Shown here: positions 12,401 to 21,410 of the stretch, in pieces
Position numbering within the stretch: position 1 is the stretch's first letter
Layout of the letters: every line of letters starts with the position of its first letter
Assembly: GCF_964355755.1 (NCBI RefSeq)
Contig: NC_092676.1
Location: forward strand, 16,910,288 to 16,974,287
Reading direction: 5' to 3'
DNA from: Antedon mediterranea
Lineage: Eukaryota > Echinodermata > Crinoidea > Comatulida > Antedonidae
DNA length: 64,000 nucleotides
The notes under the pieces: generated by a model
Database searches by the model: none
The model's input: the letters and a program-made list of their open reading frames with translations, nothing else
Told to the model about the DNA's origin: nothing
Made by a program: the position numbers and the translations under genes

Positions 12401-14812
12401 ATTCTTGAGTTTAGCCTTAATATATAAAGTGTTAAAGAATCACAAACAAATGAAATAAGCCATTAAAACTTAAAAGGTTTGCCAGTGTAGACCAGTTTTC
12501 TGCTTTGCAGAAGTTAGGCCATCATGCACCTTCTTGAAAAACTGGTTTGCTGAAGATTGTAACTCAGCCAATCAAATAACAGTATAGTAGTCATGTGATG
12601 CTAAAGATTAATAAAATGACAGTGTCCACAAACTAGTATAGTTATAGGCACCACAAACCTCTCCAAACAATGGTAAATTCGGTGTTGGCAAAACTAAAAT
12701 TGCTAGTGTAGATTATCTTTACACTTTACTGACATTGTTGTCATTAGTGTCATGACAGTCTGGTGTTACTACAAAGGCAGCCTCAAAATTGCACTTAATT
12801 TGAGGTTGCAGCGTAAAATGACATAAACCTAGTTGGTTTTTTTGTGCATAATAACATTGTTTTTGTGGAGGAAAATAATCTAGAGTTTATGGAGAAAGTT
12901 GTATACCACAATCAATTATATAATACAATAGTTTTTATTTAGTCGTTTATTACCATGTGGGATGTGAAACATTAAGTCTGTATGTACTTTATCAATGAAG
13001 TGTATAATTCTGCTCCAAGCAATTGATGCATTTTCGCCTGCTGTTAACCCCATCCGATGAGAACCAGCATTATTCTAGACAAAATCTTATTACTGCTGTA
13101 TAAGATATCCGTTAACTATTAGGAAGCATTCGCAGCATAAATACTTAATTTGATACTCTTCGGTTTACGCTATTTTCCAGAAATAAGGTTCTCGATGCAA
13201 GTAACTAAAGTTTTTTGTGATGCTTGCGTATGCGGAGATAGATTTGTTTACAAAGTGGACGGAGCTTGCATGTTCAATATTGGGAAATAGCGTTACATGC
13301 TCCTGTGAAAGCTCCCTATTAAGGTCAAAGAGATAAACTCCATCAGTACAATTTACATTTTTATCATTACAGACGTAGTGCCAATGATGTTGATCATTCT
13401 CTAGTCATATGTGAAGTCTCACCTCTTGTTTCTTATGCTGGAGAGGTATGTGTATTATAAGACTTTTTTGTAAAGATTTGCATGACAAATAAATGCATAG
13501 TGATTAGGCACTATAAACTTAAGGTTTCCATGTACATCATGTATTTAAAATATGAAATAAAGTTGGGAATGTCAATACATTTCATGTATGCTACCAGTAG
13601 ATTTTGACCCCATCATTCCAGTGGAGTGTAACCAATGCCAGTGTTTACATTACATAAGGTACAGTATGGTTCAATCTGCCAAGACAACAATGATGTCTTC
13701 ATCATCGTTGTCTAGTTGAATAATACTAGTCCAGGTTAAACATGGACAGCCACATATATCACTAATGAAAAAACAGTTGATTTAAGTTGTTTTTTATGTG
13801 AATTTCTATAGCTTCGCTGGTTCATCATTTTTAGAAACACATGGTGTACTACAAACCTTACTTTTCTTAATAGTCTTATAATGTTAGCCTATACCTGTAG
13901 CTATTTAGTCTAGAGGACAACAATCTGTAAAGATGCTTAGAAATCAATGGAGGGGGAGTGGAATGTTAGAGGCTTGTGTATCTACCTTATTTAGATCTGA
14001 TTTTATGCACATTTTATATAAAAAGTTTTTGCCTCGTATTGGCGGTCATTTTTAAAAATGGCCGCCAATACGAGGCAAAAACTGAAGTGAGTCAACATGG
14101 CCTAGAGTGATCAGAAGGGATTTGTTAGGATATCTGGCTATGTTGACAACCTCTAACATACCACTCCCCCTAACTCATTTTTTTTTTCAAATTTGTTGCC
14201 TAGACTAATTCCATATAAAACGTTTGATAAATTGTTTAGAAAATGTATGTAAATATAAAAAGTAATCAGTATAAGATAACTGAATTTGAATTACTGTATT
14301 TGTTATCATCAAATAGATGGAAGTAGATGACCAATAGGAAAACATTTGACATCAGAAATGTGTATTGTTAAAAGTCATTAAACAACATTCAACAGTAATA
14401 ATTAATAATAATAATCATATTGTATTTTCCACTGTAAAATTTGTAATTGAAGTTTTTCATCACTGATCATTTGGATTTTTAACATATCATTTGAACACTT
14501 TCCCCTTAGTCACTAGCTAGTTTTAGTTTGGCAAGAGGTTCTCTAAGTTCCCTATTAATGTATACCAGTTGACAAACTGACGAAAACTAGTTTGCAAAAG
14601 TTCGCAAACAGTGGCAAACACAGAGCAAACAAAAGTATAGATTAGGCTAAAGTTCCACATAAATTAAGCAAATTCCCTTATTGCAGTAAAGTGATATTTT
14701 CTTGTTTTTTTTCTTTCAGGGCTTAGAGGAAGTGGTAAGCAACAAGCGCTTTCAGTCACCTTTGCTGCTCACAGAGAAATATATTAAAGATAAAGAAATG
14801 CAGATTAAATAG
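173..14812 (+). CDS. UAP1: UDP-N-acetylhexosamine pyrophosphorylase (complete, 9 constitutive coding exons)
   Basis: Makes UDP-GlcNAc (and UDP-GalNAc) from UTP and the hexosamine 1-phosphate in the cytosol, the last step of the hexosamine pathway that feeds glycosylation and chitin or hyaluronan synthesis. Exons 173-443, 1063-1267, 1828-2003, 6972-7141, 7749-7942, 8302-8442, 8963-9148, 13373-13445 and 14720-14812 all have GT-AG borders and join without a frame break into about 502 residues; human AGX1 has about 505. The nucleotide-binding loop [12 protein letters not shown] is in exon 2, MSFDGKII in exon 3, [10 protein letters not shown] in exon 4, [13 protein letters not shown] in exon 5, [22 protein letters not shown] in part in exon 7, and [12 protein letters not shown] across exons 8 and 9. 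Intron 3 holds a LINE and intron 7 two possible cassette exons. Start chosen at the first Met, which aligns with the human N-terminus. Assignment is firm. Confidence 0.95.
444..1062 (+). other. UAP1 intron 1
   Basis: AT-rich intron without coding signal. It contains one copy of a 60-bp dispersed repeat (970-1027) listed separately. Confidence 0.8.
970..1027 (+). repeat. Dispersed 60-bp repeat, copy 1
   Basis: Begins ACCGCCCGGTGATACACTG and ends AACGATAAAGAT. Nearly the same stretch recurs at 23627-23682 in the sulfotransferase intron 1. Both copies lie in introns a few dozen bases from a splice site or coding exon. Class unknown. Confidence 0.7.
1063..1267 (+). CDS. UAP1: UAP1 exon 2 (residues 91-158), nucleotide-binding loop
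   Basis: Carries [15 protein letters not shown], the uridylyltransferase signature, and [18 protein letters not shown]. Acceptor AG at 1061-1062, donor GTAAGT at 1268. Ends in phase 2 and splits the Trp codon of IPWYIMTS. Confidence 0.95.
1268..1827 (+). other. UAP1 intron 2
   Basis: AT-rich intron; I see no gene or clear repeat. Confidence 0.8.
1828..2003 (+). CDS. UAP1: UAP1 exon 3 (residues 159-217)
   Basis: Encodes [35 protein letters not shown] and MSFDGKII, all conserved in the catalytic domain. Acceptor TTTTATAG before 1828, donor GTAAGA at 2004. Ends in phase 1; joins AT of exon 4 to make the Asp of DGNGGLYR. Confidence 0.94.
2812..3837 (+). CDS. LINE ORF1 protein with PHD-like zinc finger and coiled coil
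   Basis: A 341-residue frame starting at an ATG in a good Kozak context (ACCATGG); upstream in-frame codons are non-ATG. Near residues 47-110 it has a Cys-rich finger: CAIC, then [12 protein letters not shown], then CDTC, the PHD-type pattern seen in ORF1 of CR1-group LINEs. A Glu/Lys-rich coiled coil follows, then an RNA-binding-type C-terminal domain beginning [13 protein letters not shown] and including [19 protein letters not shown]. The likely role is nucleic-acid chaperoning in the retrotransposition particle (known for LINE ORF1 proteins generally). No stop or frameshift. Confidence 0.8.
   Translation: MAEGRPTTRGKARDRKDMELEPRFRPADARPRPSQPEQEATPQSVEGACAICKTIIGEKDKGVNCDICKRCFCLKCSKLSNKMYALLSDSEIKNFLWSCDTCLVQLPLLKKIAEINELQENMNARLNIVEKTQKDQALRASITNKNIEVIEKIQVDTRNNLIELKESYDLMDGKIKESVQEGIEEYRDRESRKLNIVIENLPESDNQSSQQRLKEDRVAIEKLFNECLEIEGVEITEVIRLGKYTEDGCRMARVSLDSLKSKREVMVNAKKLRSTDHAFLKNIYINPDRSKKERQMNYELRQELRSRKDNGEIDLVIRRGKIMKRDSELAFDRFRGPSSSS
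4030..6854 (+). pseudogene. Broken LINE ORF2: endonuclease and reverse transcriptase
   Basis: Segment 1 (4030-4428) is the N-terminal half of an AP-type endonuclease ([29 protein letters not shown]). Segment 2 (about 4449 on) is in another frame, so there is one frameshift between 4395 and 4449; it has [11 protein letters not shown] and GKSDHVTI, the catalytic endonuclease motifs. The same frame then runs on with in-frame TAG stops at 5358-5360 and 5916-5918. Reverse-transcriptase motifs are [15 protein letters not shown] (about 5755), [13 protein letters not shown] (about 5936) and FADDTKMF (about 6024). The C-terminal part includes [11 protein letters not shown]. All key Asp residues are present, so decay is limited to the three lesions. 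Confidence 0.88.
6972..7141 (+). CDS. UAP1: UAP1 exon 4 (residues 218-274)
   Basis: Encodes [29 protein letters not shown] and [13 protein letters not shown], which line the uridine and sugar pocket in this family. Acceptor CCTTTAG at 6965-6971, donor GTAAGG at 7142, phase 0. The LINE ends only about 30 bases upstream, yet a pyrimidine-rich tract is intact. Confidence 0.95.
7142..7748 (+). other. UAP1 intron 4
   Basis: About 600 bp, half of it a short inverted-repeat element (7177-7476, listed separately); the rest is AT-rich and featureless. Confidence 0.8.
7177..7476. mobile_element. MITE-like element of 300 bp
   Basis: Ends are inverted repeats: AAGCTTGGTTCCCACTA at 7177-7193 and its near complement TAGTGGGAACCACGCTT at 7460-7476. 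The interior is GC-richer than the host intron and has no reading frame. No clear target duplication. Confidence 0.65.
7749..7942 (+). CDS. UAP1: UAP1 exon 5 (residues 275-338)
   Basis: Encodes [27 protein letters not shown] and [11 protein letters not shown]. Acceptor TTTTCTAG, donor GTATGA at 7943, phase 2. Confidence 0.94.
7943..8301 (+). other. UAP1 intron 5
   Basis: About 360 bp, containing a 136-bp MITE (8120-8255). Confidence 0.8.
8120..8255. mobile_element. MITE family A, copy 1
   Basis: Left end AGTCTAGACTATCAAAC and right end GTTTTATAGTGTAGATAGC are inverted repeats. The interior has TGCCCACATATGGTAG and ATATGGGCACAT. Three related copies are at 46262-46395, 54342-54501 and 56005-56141. 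Confidence 0.7.
8302..8442 (+). CDS. UAP1: UAP1 exon 6 (residues 339-385)
   Basis: Encodes [17 protein letters not shown] and [18 protein letters not shown]. Acceptor after a T-run at 8290s, donor GTAAGC at 8443. Phase 2 in and out. Confidence 0.95.
8443..8962 (+). other. UAP1 intron 6
   Basis: AT-rich, with several ACATGTCATAT/TCACATGC words near 8700-8800; nothing assignable. Confidence 0.8.
8963..9148 (+). CDS. UAP1: UAP1 exon 7 (residues 386-447)
   Basis: Encodes [33 protein letters not shown] and [11 protein letters not shown], ending in PAIP plus a split Arg/Ser codon (AG carried over). Acceptor TTAATAG, donor GTATTT at 9149 (weak), phase 2. Confidence 0.94.
9904..9933 (+). CDS. UAP1: Possible UAP1 cassette exon a (30 nt)
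   Basis: Preceded by a strong acceptor (ACTACTTTTCTTCCAG) and followed by GTGAAC. Length 30 and phase 2 at both ends, so inclusion keeps the frame and would add ten residues reading [10 protein letters not shown]. It lies in the intron at the position of the mammalian AGX2-specific insert. The donor is weaker than consensus, and no transcript evidence is available here. Confidence 0.4.
10931..10972 (+). CDS. UAP1: Possible UAP1 cassette exon b (42 nt)
   Basis: Acceptor CTGCTAAACTACAG before 10931 and donor GTATAA at 10973. Length 42, phase 2 in and out, with no stop; would add fourteen residues reading [14 protein letters not shown], a polar insert next to the C-terminal domain. In mammals a 17-residue insert at this junction distinguishes AGX2 from AGX1 and shifts preference toward GlcNAc-1-P. 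The match of site and phase supports a real alternative exon; the sequence itself is not recognised. Confidence 0.5.
13113..13322. mobile_element. Degenerate inverted-repeat element (about 210 bp)
   Basis: Left end CTATTAGGAAGCATTCGCAG and right end CTGTGAAAGCTCCCTATTAA are imperfect inverted repeats; inside, CGCTATTTTCC faces GGGAAATAGCG. The ends resemble AGGGAGTTTTCGCA of the element at 35493. Confidence 0.45.
13373..13445 (+). CDS. UAP1: UAP1 exon 8 (residues 448-472)
   Basis: Encodes [20 protein letters not shown] and SYAGE; aligns with ANDVPIQCEISPLISYAGE in human UAP1. Acceptor CATTACAG, donor GTATGT at 13446, ends phase 0. Confidence 0.95.
13446..14719 (+). other. UAP1 intron 8
   Basis: AT-rich intron with a 220-bp foldback element at 13951-14171. 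The region 14510-14660 has several TTGGCAA/TTTGCAAA words in both orientations that may be another eroded element. Confidence 0.75.
13951..14171. repeat. Foldback element with central 58-bp hairpin
   Basis: Outer arms: AGGGGGAGTGGAATGTTAG at 13951 and CTAACATACCACTCCCCCT ending at 14171. The centre (14025-14082) is an almost perfect hairpin: GTTTTTGCCTCGTATTGGCG pairs with its complement ending CAATACGAGGCAAAAAC, with a loop around TTTTTAAAAA. Could be a foldback MITE; its transcript would fold into a pre-miRNA-like stem, but it lacks an obvious loop asymmetry. Confidence 0.65.
14720..14812 (+). CDS. UAP1: UAP1 exon 9 (residues 473-502) and stop
   Basis: Encodes [17 protein letters not shown], matching the human C-terminus, and ends EMQIK before TAG at 14810-14812. 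Acceptor TTTCTTTCAG at 14710-14719. Confidence 0.94.
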   Translation, partial: GLEEVVSNKRFQSPLLLTEKYIKDKEMQIK

Positions 14813-17015
14813 CTGATTATTTCAAAGGCTTCTACTTATCACCAATGATGTACCAATGAAGTTATTGTAATTCCTTCCATAGAAACCTAAAGTGGAAACT
14901 TGAACAATTTACCACCTTTAAATTAAAATGATTCTATTCAGAGGACATCCTTTTGAGGGGACACTTTCTTGTGAAACAAAAAATACAGGGCAATATATGT
15001 TTTAACACAATCAACCCAGTTTGAAAATTGTATAGACAACTTCTTGTTGTAGGAAAGATTATAAATAACAGAAGCAAATTTTGAAAACAAAGTTTTTGTT
15101 CTTCACATGTTCTAGTAGGGTTTCCACTTTAGAGTTTTAATTGCCTTATTTAGATATATTTATAATTATGTTTGAAAAGTCTTGTATCAAGACATACTGT
15201 AAGTCTTCACTAATATATTATTGAATATCAAATATTAACCACTATTTGTTTTCTTTATACAAATATAATAATAATAATACCTTTCTGTCACATTTTTTTC
15301 TATAAATTTATTTTAGTGATTACGAATATTTGGAATGTTTCGACCAATGAGTTTATTTAATTGACGACCAAAAATCCACTATTGTTAATTCCAGTTTTTT
15401 ACATATTTTCTCAAATCTTTGAGTGCTTTTGTATTCAAATTGATGTTTTTTTCTATTTTTATGACGTTTTTATACAAACCTCTCAGGTCAGTTTGCAGTA
15501 TGATTTGTTTGTATAGAAGAAATTCATATAAGCCACTTTTATCATAAGCAATTGTTGTTCAACCAGCAAAAAAGTATAAAGTTTTGTGTGTAAAGTCAAA
15601 GATAATAAAAGGAGAAGATACAACAGTTCCGTTGGCGGCGTAAACCACATCCGGGTTACTATTTGCCTACGCCTGAAGGTGGCGCACTTCTTTTTCGATA
15701 GAAGAAGTGTGCCACCTTCAGGCGTGGGTAAGGTAAAACTATCTATAAAAATGCAAACGATGATTATTTATCAAAATGATTATCAAAATATTAATAATAT
15801 CAAAATTAGTAGAGCACAGACGCGAGAACACATCAGATCCATCCAAACGTGGAATTAGACGGGAACCATATCTAGAGCCCGCCGTCGTTCGGCTGCTGGA
15901 TTCTTACGCGTCCATGAAAGCACGTCCGCGTTTCCTATCCTTCTATATATAATAGCGCGTACTGTTGATTCTTTACCTATTTATATTCTTTGGTAAAGTG
16001 TAATTATTTGTAAAATGCACAGCTCTGTATTAAATCTTTCCTTGACCAATGGCCCAAATATGTCCATTCGGCTTACTATTTGTAAAAAGAAAAGCATTTT
16101 TGCACATATGGCGTGTCATAACTCTACTTTAGCTGGAATAAAAATATCAAAATGGCCTCTGGTAACACTATCTAAACAGAAACAATTTTCTGTGACAGTC
16201 AAGCTAAAACAATGCTCAAATCATGACATTGAGGTCTGCTTATCTGTACCATTTGCATTTCCTTCACATTCTTTAAAATTTAAAAAAAAAGCTTAGCATC
16301 TGATAAAAATCAACAAACATTCTTGTTTGATATCCCCAATATTTATTTATAGTGTAATGTAGCAATATTTTATTATAGTTTCTAACCAAAAATAAGGTGA
16401 CTATTACATTTTCGAGATACTATCACATTCTCATCCATATTGCTTGTTTATGTTAATTATTTCAATTAAGTTGATGGTTTAATCTGTTAGTTATAAGTTC
16501 TTTGCTTGTTAGTGTGCTTTTGCTAGTACAGTATAATGTTTAAAAGAGGTTAAATTTATGTATTTTTTTCTTGTATTTACTTTATTCAGTTATTGACCTG
16601 AAGTTACATCAATTATCTTTATTATCAATCATATTTGAATAATAATGTTATGCTTTTGTAGTTTTTTTCTGATTAGTGTTAATTAATGTTTCAGTTGTAT
16701 TGGTAATAGTCTGTTAAGTATAATTTTGCTGTTTCTGGTTTGTATTGTAAAATTAATAAAACAAATAATAATATAATAAGTAAAATAATAAAATATATTA
16801 CAACATCTTTACAAGATAAGAATTTTGACACTACGTGTCTATGGATTTCTGGTGGCGGCAAAACTATTTTAATTTCTGTATATACTGTACTATTGTATGA
16901 AATTCTTCAGTACTTGGTGTATTTTTGAGCTGAGGCTAATTTGAAATGATGACAATATTAATAATCATAATCCTATTTACCATGTAGAATGTGTTTTAAA
17001 TTATGGGCTGGACCA
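14813..17015 (+). other. UAP1 3' UTR and intergenic DNA
   Basis: The poly-A site cannot be fixed; an AATAAA occurs at about 15604. A strong hairpin lies at 15665-15729. The stretch 15620-15960 is GC-richer. Reading frames at 15586-15858 and 16015-16296 match nothing I know and are probably chance. Confidence 0.5.
15665..15729. repeat. Near-perfect 28-bp-stem hairpin
   Basis: GCCTACGCCTGAAGGTGGCG at 15665 pairs with the stretch ending at 15729 (CCACCTTCAGGCGTGGGT), around a loop near TTTCGATAG. GC-rich island in AT-rich DNA. Probably a small foldback element. Confidence 0.65.
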
Positions 17016-17036
17016 CCTTGGTGTATTTAAGATTGA

Positions 17037-17520
17037 GCCAAATTTGTCTAAGCATCCAAGGTGGACCACATTGAATGTCTAAGCATGGCACCACATTAGA
17101 TATGTCTAAGCATGCACCACATTAGATGTGTCTAAGCATGCACCACATTAGATGTGTCTAAGCATGCACCACCTTAGATTTGCCTAAGCATCAACCACAT
17201 TAGACATGTCTAAGAATGAATTCCAAAGGTTGTCTCTAAGCATGCACCACATTAGATGTGGTTAAGCATAAACCACATTAGATGCGTCTAAGCATCAACC
17301 ACATTAGATGTGTCTAAGCATGCACCACATTAGATGTGTCTAAGTATGCACCACCTTAGACATATCTAAGAATGGAATCCAAAGGATGTCTCTAAGCATG
17401 AACCACATTAAATGTGTGTTTAAACATGGCCCTTTTGGATGTGTCTAATGAAGCATGAGCCACATGGTCTGAACTATGGACCACATTTAATGTGTTTAAC
17501 AACTTTGGTGGATCTGTCGA
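17037..17520 (+). repeat. 26-bp minisatellite, array 1 (diverged)
   Basis: About 17 units of a 26-bp repeat whose core is TCTAAGCATG followed by CACCACATTAGAT. Units differ by several substitutions. A variant unit (TAAGAATG, then TTCCAAAGG or ATCCAAAGG) recurs at about 17209 and 17366, a spacing of about six units, which points to a higher-order repeat. The array fades into CCACCTTGATGTG at its right end. Confidence 0.9.
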
Positions 17521-17521
17521 G

Positions 17522-17678
17522 ACCACCTTGATGTGTTCCACCTTGGAAGAAATAATGTGATTTTGTGAAAAGGGTTACAGTACTGTATATCAATCTCATG
17601 ATGTACAGAACATTATTTGTCGATTTTCTCTTATTTGCACCTGAGCCTTATCAATATAGAGTTATATTTGAATTATGT
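17522..17678 (+). repeat. Shared 3' flank of minisatellite array 1
   Basis: Runs from CCACCTTGATG through CAATCTCATGATGTACA to GAGTTATATTTGAATTATG. A diverged copy follows array 2 at 21397-21546, so array and flank were duplicated as a unit. Confidence 0.8.
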
Positions 17679-17699
17679 TTTTTTAAAATAAATCAAGGT

Positions 17700-19790
17700 T
17701 AAATTAAATAAATTGTGATAAAAAATTTCAATCACAATTTCTATTTATTTACATGTCTTTATTATAAAAGACTAAATAATTTTATTGAAACAATGTTGTA
17801 ATAAATTGATAACGAGATTATATAAATGCAAGTGTTTGAATGCTTTCTTTTAATCCGACCAATTTCAATGAATTGGACCGGGAGTATAAACACACGATGG
17901 GTTTCACATATTGTTACAGATGACGTCAACCTTATTGATTTTGTCCTGGTTACCGTATTGATGACGTATATATATATATATATTATTGATCTATTTTAGA
18001 TCGAGTTGACGTGTCAGACAATAGATACATGACCTTTCATGATTTTTTTGGATTTATTACATAACCTTATTGATTTTTATTGATTTTGTCCTGATCACCG
18101 TATTGATGACGTATATATATATATATATATATTATTGATCTATTTTTGATCGAGTTGACGTGTCAGACAATAGATACATGACCTTTCATGATTTTTTTTT
18201 TATTTATTACATAACCAAATTTAAATGATGTTCCGGTATTTGCTTTTGATTGCTGCGCATGCGCCACCTGAAATCATATGCAGCGATATTGCGTGAAGTT
18301 TTCACTTCCGTAGAAAATGTTTTTAAAAAATAATAGAGGACAATAAAATATCCTTTTAAAGGGTCGATTTGACAAATGTCTCTTCAATTAAAAATCACAA
18401 CGGTTTTGGTGCTAGTTAAAAAGACAAACAAAAGATGAAGATGGGATGAGTATAGTAAGATAGTAGCAATCGATAGACCTTTTCTCCATTTCAATTTCTT
18501 TTTTCATATCACTGTCTCAGCCGAAGCTGAGTTAATGCGTATTTACATTAAAATGTATAAAACGATAAAAGTATTTAAGAGCGGTTAGTAGACTACAAAT
18601 ATCAACCTATTTCATTAAAAAGTGGCCAAAAGCCAAAAAATGGATTTTCTTCATACTTTTGTTTAACAAAAAATATAACAAAACTGAAATATTTTTTGGA
18701 AAAAAATATGAATGATTTGCCAGGGTAACAGGTGTGTGATTTTTCCTCCACAAAAAACGCAAATTTTACCATTTTCGCATGTGAATTTTCCCTTCTTTAG
18801 ATATGGCACCTATGTAAAACGAAAAAGAAATTGTAAATTGTTTTTGTGAAATCTTTTTCTACCAATCTTGCTTTAATGTAAATGCTTTTGGAAGAAACTG
18901 AACCAAACACCCTTATTTCAGCCCCAACAAACTCCACTAGTATCTAAAACATATAAAAATGATTTAAGATATGACTACTAAAATTCTCATATATACGGTA
19001 TATAATATATGATAGGCCTATACTTTGATTCATTTAAGCATCGTTATGCACATGTTTATAGCTATGAATATGTACCGTATGTACACAAGTTAACAAAACA
19101 CTGAGTTCTAGATTATTAAACAATTTTGGTTAGGGTTTGATCAAAAATAGCCATAAGTACAGTAGTAAAACATTTAATTTTTTATATCAATGTATAGAGT
19201 AATTTCTACTCTACATTTCGGTTTTAATATTTGATTCAATTTGAATTCAGTTCAAATGCTATGCCATTACTTTGAATCTTGTGAAGGGATTGCCTTTACA
19301 AATTTAAATTTAGAAAAAAATAAATATAAATAAACTTAATAAATTATTTTAACAATAAAGACATAAAAAAATGAATATAATACCAGTAAATAAAATTATG
19401 AACAGAAAAAAGTACAGCTGCAGGGCATAGAGTGAATATGATGACAAAATAGATATTAAAAGCTAAAGTCACGGAAAATGAAACAACGACCATATCAAAC
19501 AGATCGATTTAGTAATGAAAGTGAATAATAGGGAATACAATATAGGTCTTCTTGCAGCACATCTATACAAGAATTTGTTTGCAGAATATTACGTAATCAG
19601 ATATAATAATTGATCATATTTCTTGACAGAAGCGATTTTGGTGAGTAGTTTGCACTACATACAAATTTGTTTTAGTGTATTCTAATATTTTCAATATTAT
19701 TAATAACTCTTAAGTAAGGAAAGCCAATTACATGACTAGTGTGCGTTTTTAATAAAGCTACTGTAAAATAACTTCGAGATAGATCGTTTC
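17700..19790. other. Intergenic DNA between the minisatellite arrays
   Basis: AT-rich. Apart from a 140-bp tandem duplication at 17931-18215, no gene or repeat is apparent. Confidence 0.6.
17931..18215 (+). repeat. Tandem duplication of about 140 bp with (TA)n
   Basis: Copy 1 (17931-18065) and copy 2 (18066-18215) share CTTATTGAT, TTTTGTCCTG, ACCGTATTGATGACG, a (TA)n run, and GAGTTGACGTGTCAGACAAT. They differ mainly in TA number and a short TTTTATTGA insert, so the duplication is recent. Confidence 0.9.
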
Positions 19791-19895
19791 TGTCAAGTAT
19801 TCATGTTGATTCCAAATTATCGTTTATTGTTTATTATACGCATTATTTTCAGCATTCAGTGTCTCTAAGATTAATTAAGCCGAATTTGTCTGGAC
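19790..19895 (+). pseudogene. Broken copy of sulfotransferase exon 2 region
   Basis: The stretch TCAAGTATTCATG, TTCCAAATTATC, TTTATTATACGCATTATTTTCAG, then CATTCAGTGTC matches 23870-23960 immediately before and into the true exon 2 (TTATTATACGCATTCTATTTCAG, CACTCGGTGTTTG). After the acceptor the copy reads HSV, then jumps to an IKP equivalent, missing the membrane segment, and then runs into the 26-bp repeats. Alignment by eye; the intronic part is convincing, the exonic part short. Confidence 0.6.
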
Positions 19896-21410
19896 CAATT
19901 TGGATGTGTTTAAGTATGCACTATATTAGATTTGTCTAAGCATGCACCACATTAGATTTGTCTCAGCATGCACCACATTAGATATGTCTAAGCATGCACC
20001 ACATTAGATATGTCTAAGCATGCACCACATTAGATATGTCTAAGCATGGCACTACATTAGATATGTCTAAGCATGGCAACACATTATATTTGTCTAAGCA
20101 TGGCACTACATTAGATTTGTCTAAGCATGGCACCACATTCGATTTGTCTAAGCATGGAGGTATCTCCATGGTCTAAGCATGGTACCACATTAGATTTGTC
20201 TAAGCATGGAGGTATCTCCATGGTCTAAGCATGCACCATATTAGATTTGTCTAAACATGCACCACATTAGATTTGTCTAAGCATGCACCACATTAGATTT
20301 GTCTAAGCATGCACCACATTAGATTTGTCTAAGCATGGAGGTATCTCCATGGTCTAAGCATGGTACCACATTAGATATGTCTAAGCATGCACCACATTAT
20401 ATTTGTCTAAGCATGCACCACATTAGATTTGTCTAAGCATGGCACCACATTAGATTTGTCTAAGCATAGCACCACATTGGATTTGTCTAAGCATGCACCA
20501 CATTAGATTTGTCTAAGCATGGAGGTATCTCCATGGTCTAAGCATGGTACCACATTAGATATGTCTAAGCATGCACCACATTAGATTTGTCTAAGCATGG
20601 AGGTATCTCCATGGTCTAAGCATGGTACCACATTAGATATGTCTAAGCATGCACCACATTATATTGTCTAAGCATGCACCACATTAGATATGTCTAAGCA
20701 TGCACCACATTATATTTGTCTAAGAATGCACCACATTATATTTGTCTAAGCATGCACCACACTAGATGTGTCTAAGCATGCACCACATTAGATATGTCTA
20801 AGCATGCACCACATTAGATGTGTCTAAGCATGGAGGTATCTCCATGGTCTAAGCATGGTACCACATTAGATATGTCTAAGCATGCACCACATTATATTTG
20901 TCTAAGCATGCACCACATTAGATATGTCTAAGCATGCACCACATTATATTTGTCTAAGCATGCACCACATTAGATATGTCTAAGCATGCACCACATTAGA
21001 TTTGTCTAAGCATGCACCACATTAGATGTGTCTAAGCATGCACCACATTAGATTTGTCTAAGCATGCACCACATTAGATTTGTCTAAGCATGCACCATAG
21101 ATATGCCTAAGCATGCACCATATTATATGTGTCTAAGCATGCACCACATCGGATGTTTCTAAGCATGGAAAAGTTAATAATAAATTAATATAACTTTAGT
21201 AATTTAACTCTTCTCCGTCTCTGTACCATATTACATGTGCCTATTAAGTATAGATTACATTAGATGTGTCATAAATGTATTGCATGAGCCACATTGAATA
21301 TGTCTAATAGACCATGTTGTATGTGTCTAAGCATGCACCACATTAGATTGTTTGAACTATGGAGCACATTGGATGTGTTTAATGTATGAACTCATGGTGG
21401 GCTACCTTGG
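19895..21410 (+). repeat. 26-bp minisatellite, array 2 (about 50 units)
   Basis: Long, homogeneous array of the same 26-bp unit as array 1; the most variable position is the base in GAT(A/T/G)TGTC. Six units are replaced by a variant containing CATGGAGGTATCTCCATG, a 7-bp-stem palindrome, followed by GTCTAAGCATGGTACC (near 20153, 20210, 20333, 20517, 20595 and 20827). Units decay after about 21170. 26 is not a multiple of three and there is no spacer structure, so it is neither coding nor CRISPR. Confidence 0.95.

Larger units (their letters stand above)
9149..13372 (+). other. UAP1 intron 7 (contains two possible cassette exons)
   Basis: About 4.2 kb of AT-rich intron. Two small in-frame exon candidates lie at 9904-9933 and 10931-10972. 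A degenerate inverted-repeat element lies at 13113-13322. The stretch from about 11000 to 12900 shows no feature I can assign. Confidence 0.75.

Noticed and set aside
15586-16296. Open frames of 90 and 93 codons between UAP1 and the sulfotransferase gene
   Set aside because: No recognisable domain; the first spans the hairpin at 15665, and length is within chance for this composition.
19895-21410. CRISPR-like array
   Set aside because: Units are contiguous 26-bp tandem repeats without spacers, in a eukaryotic intergenic region.
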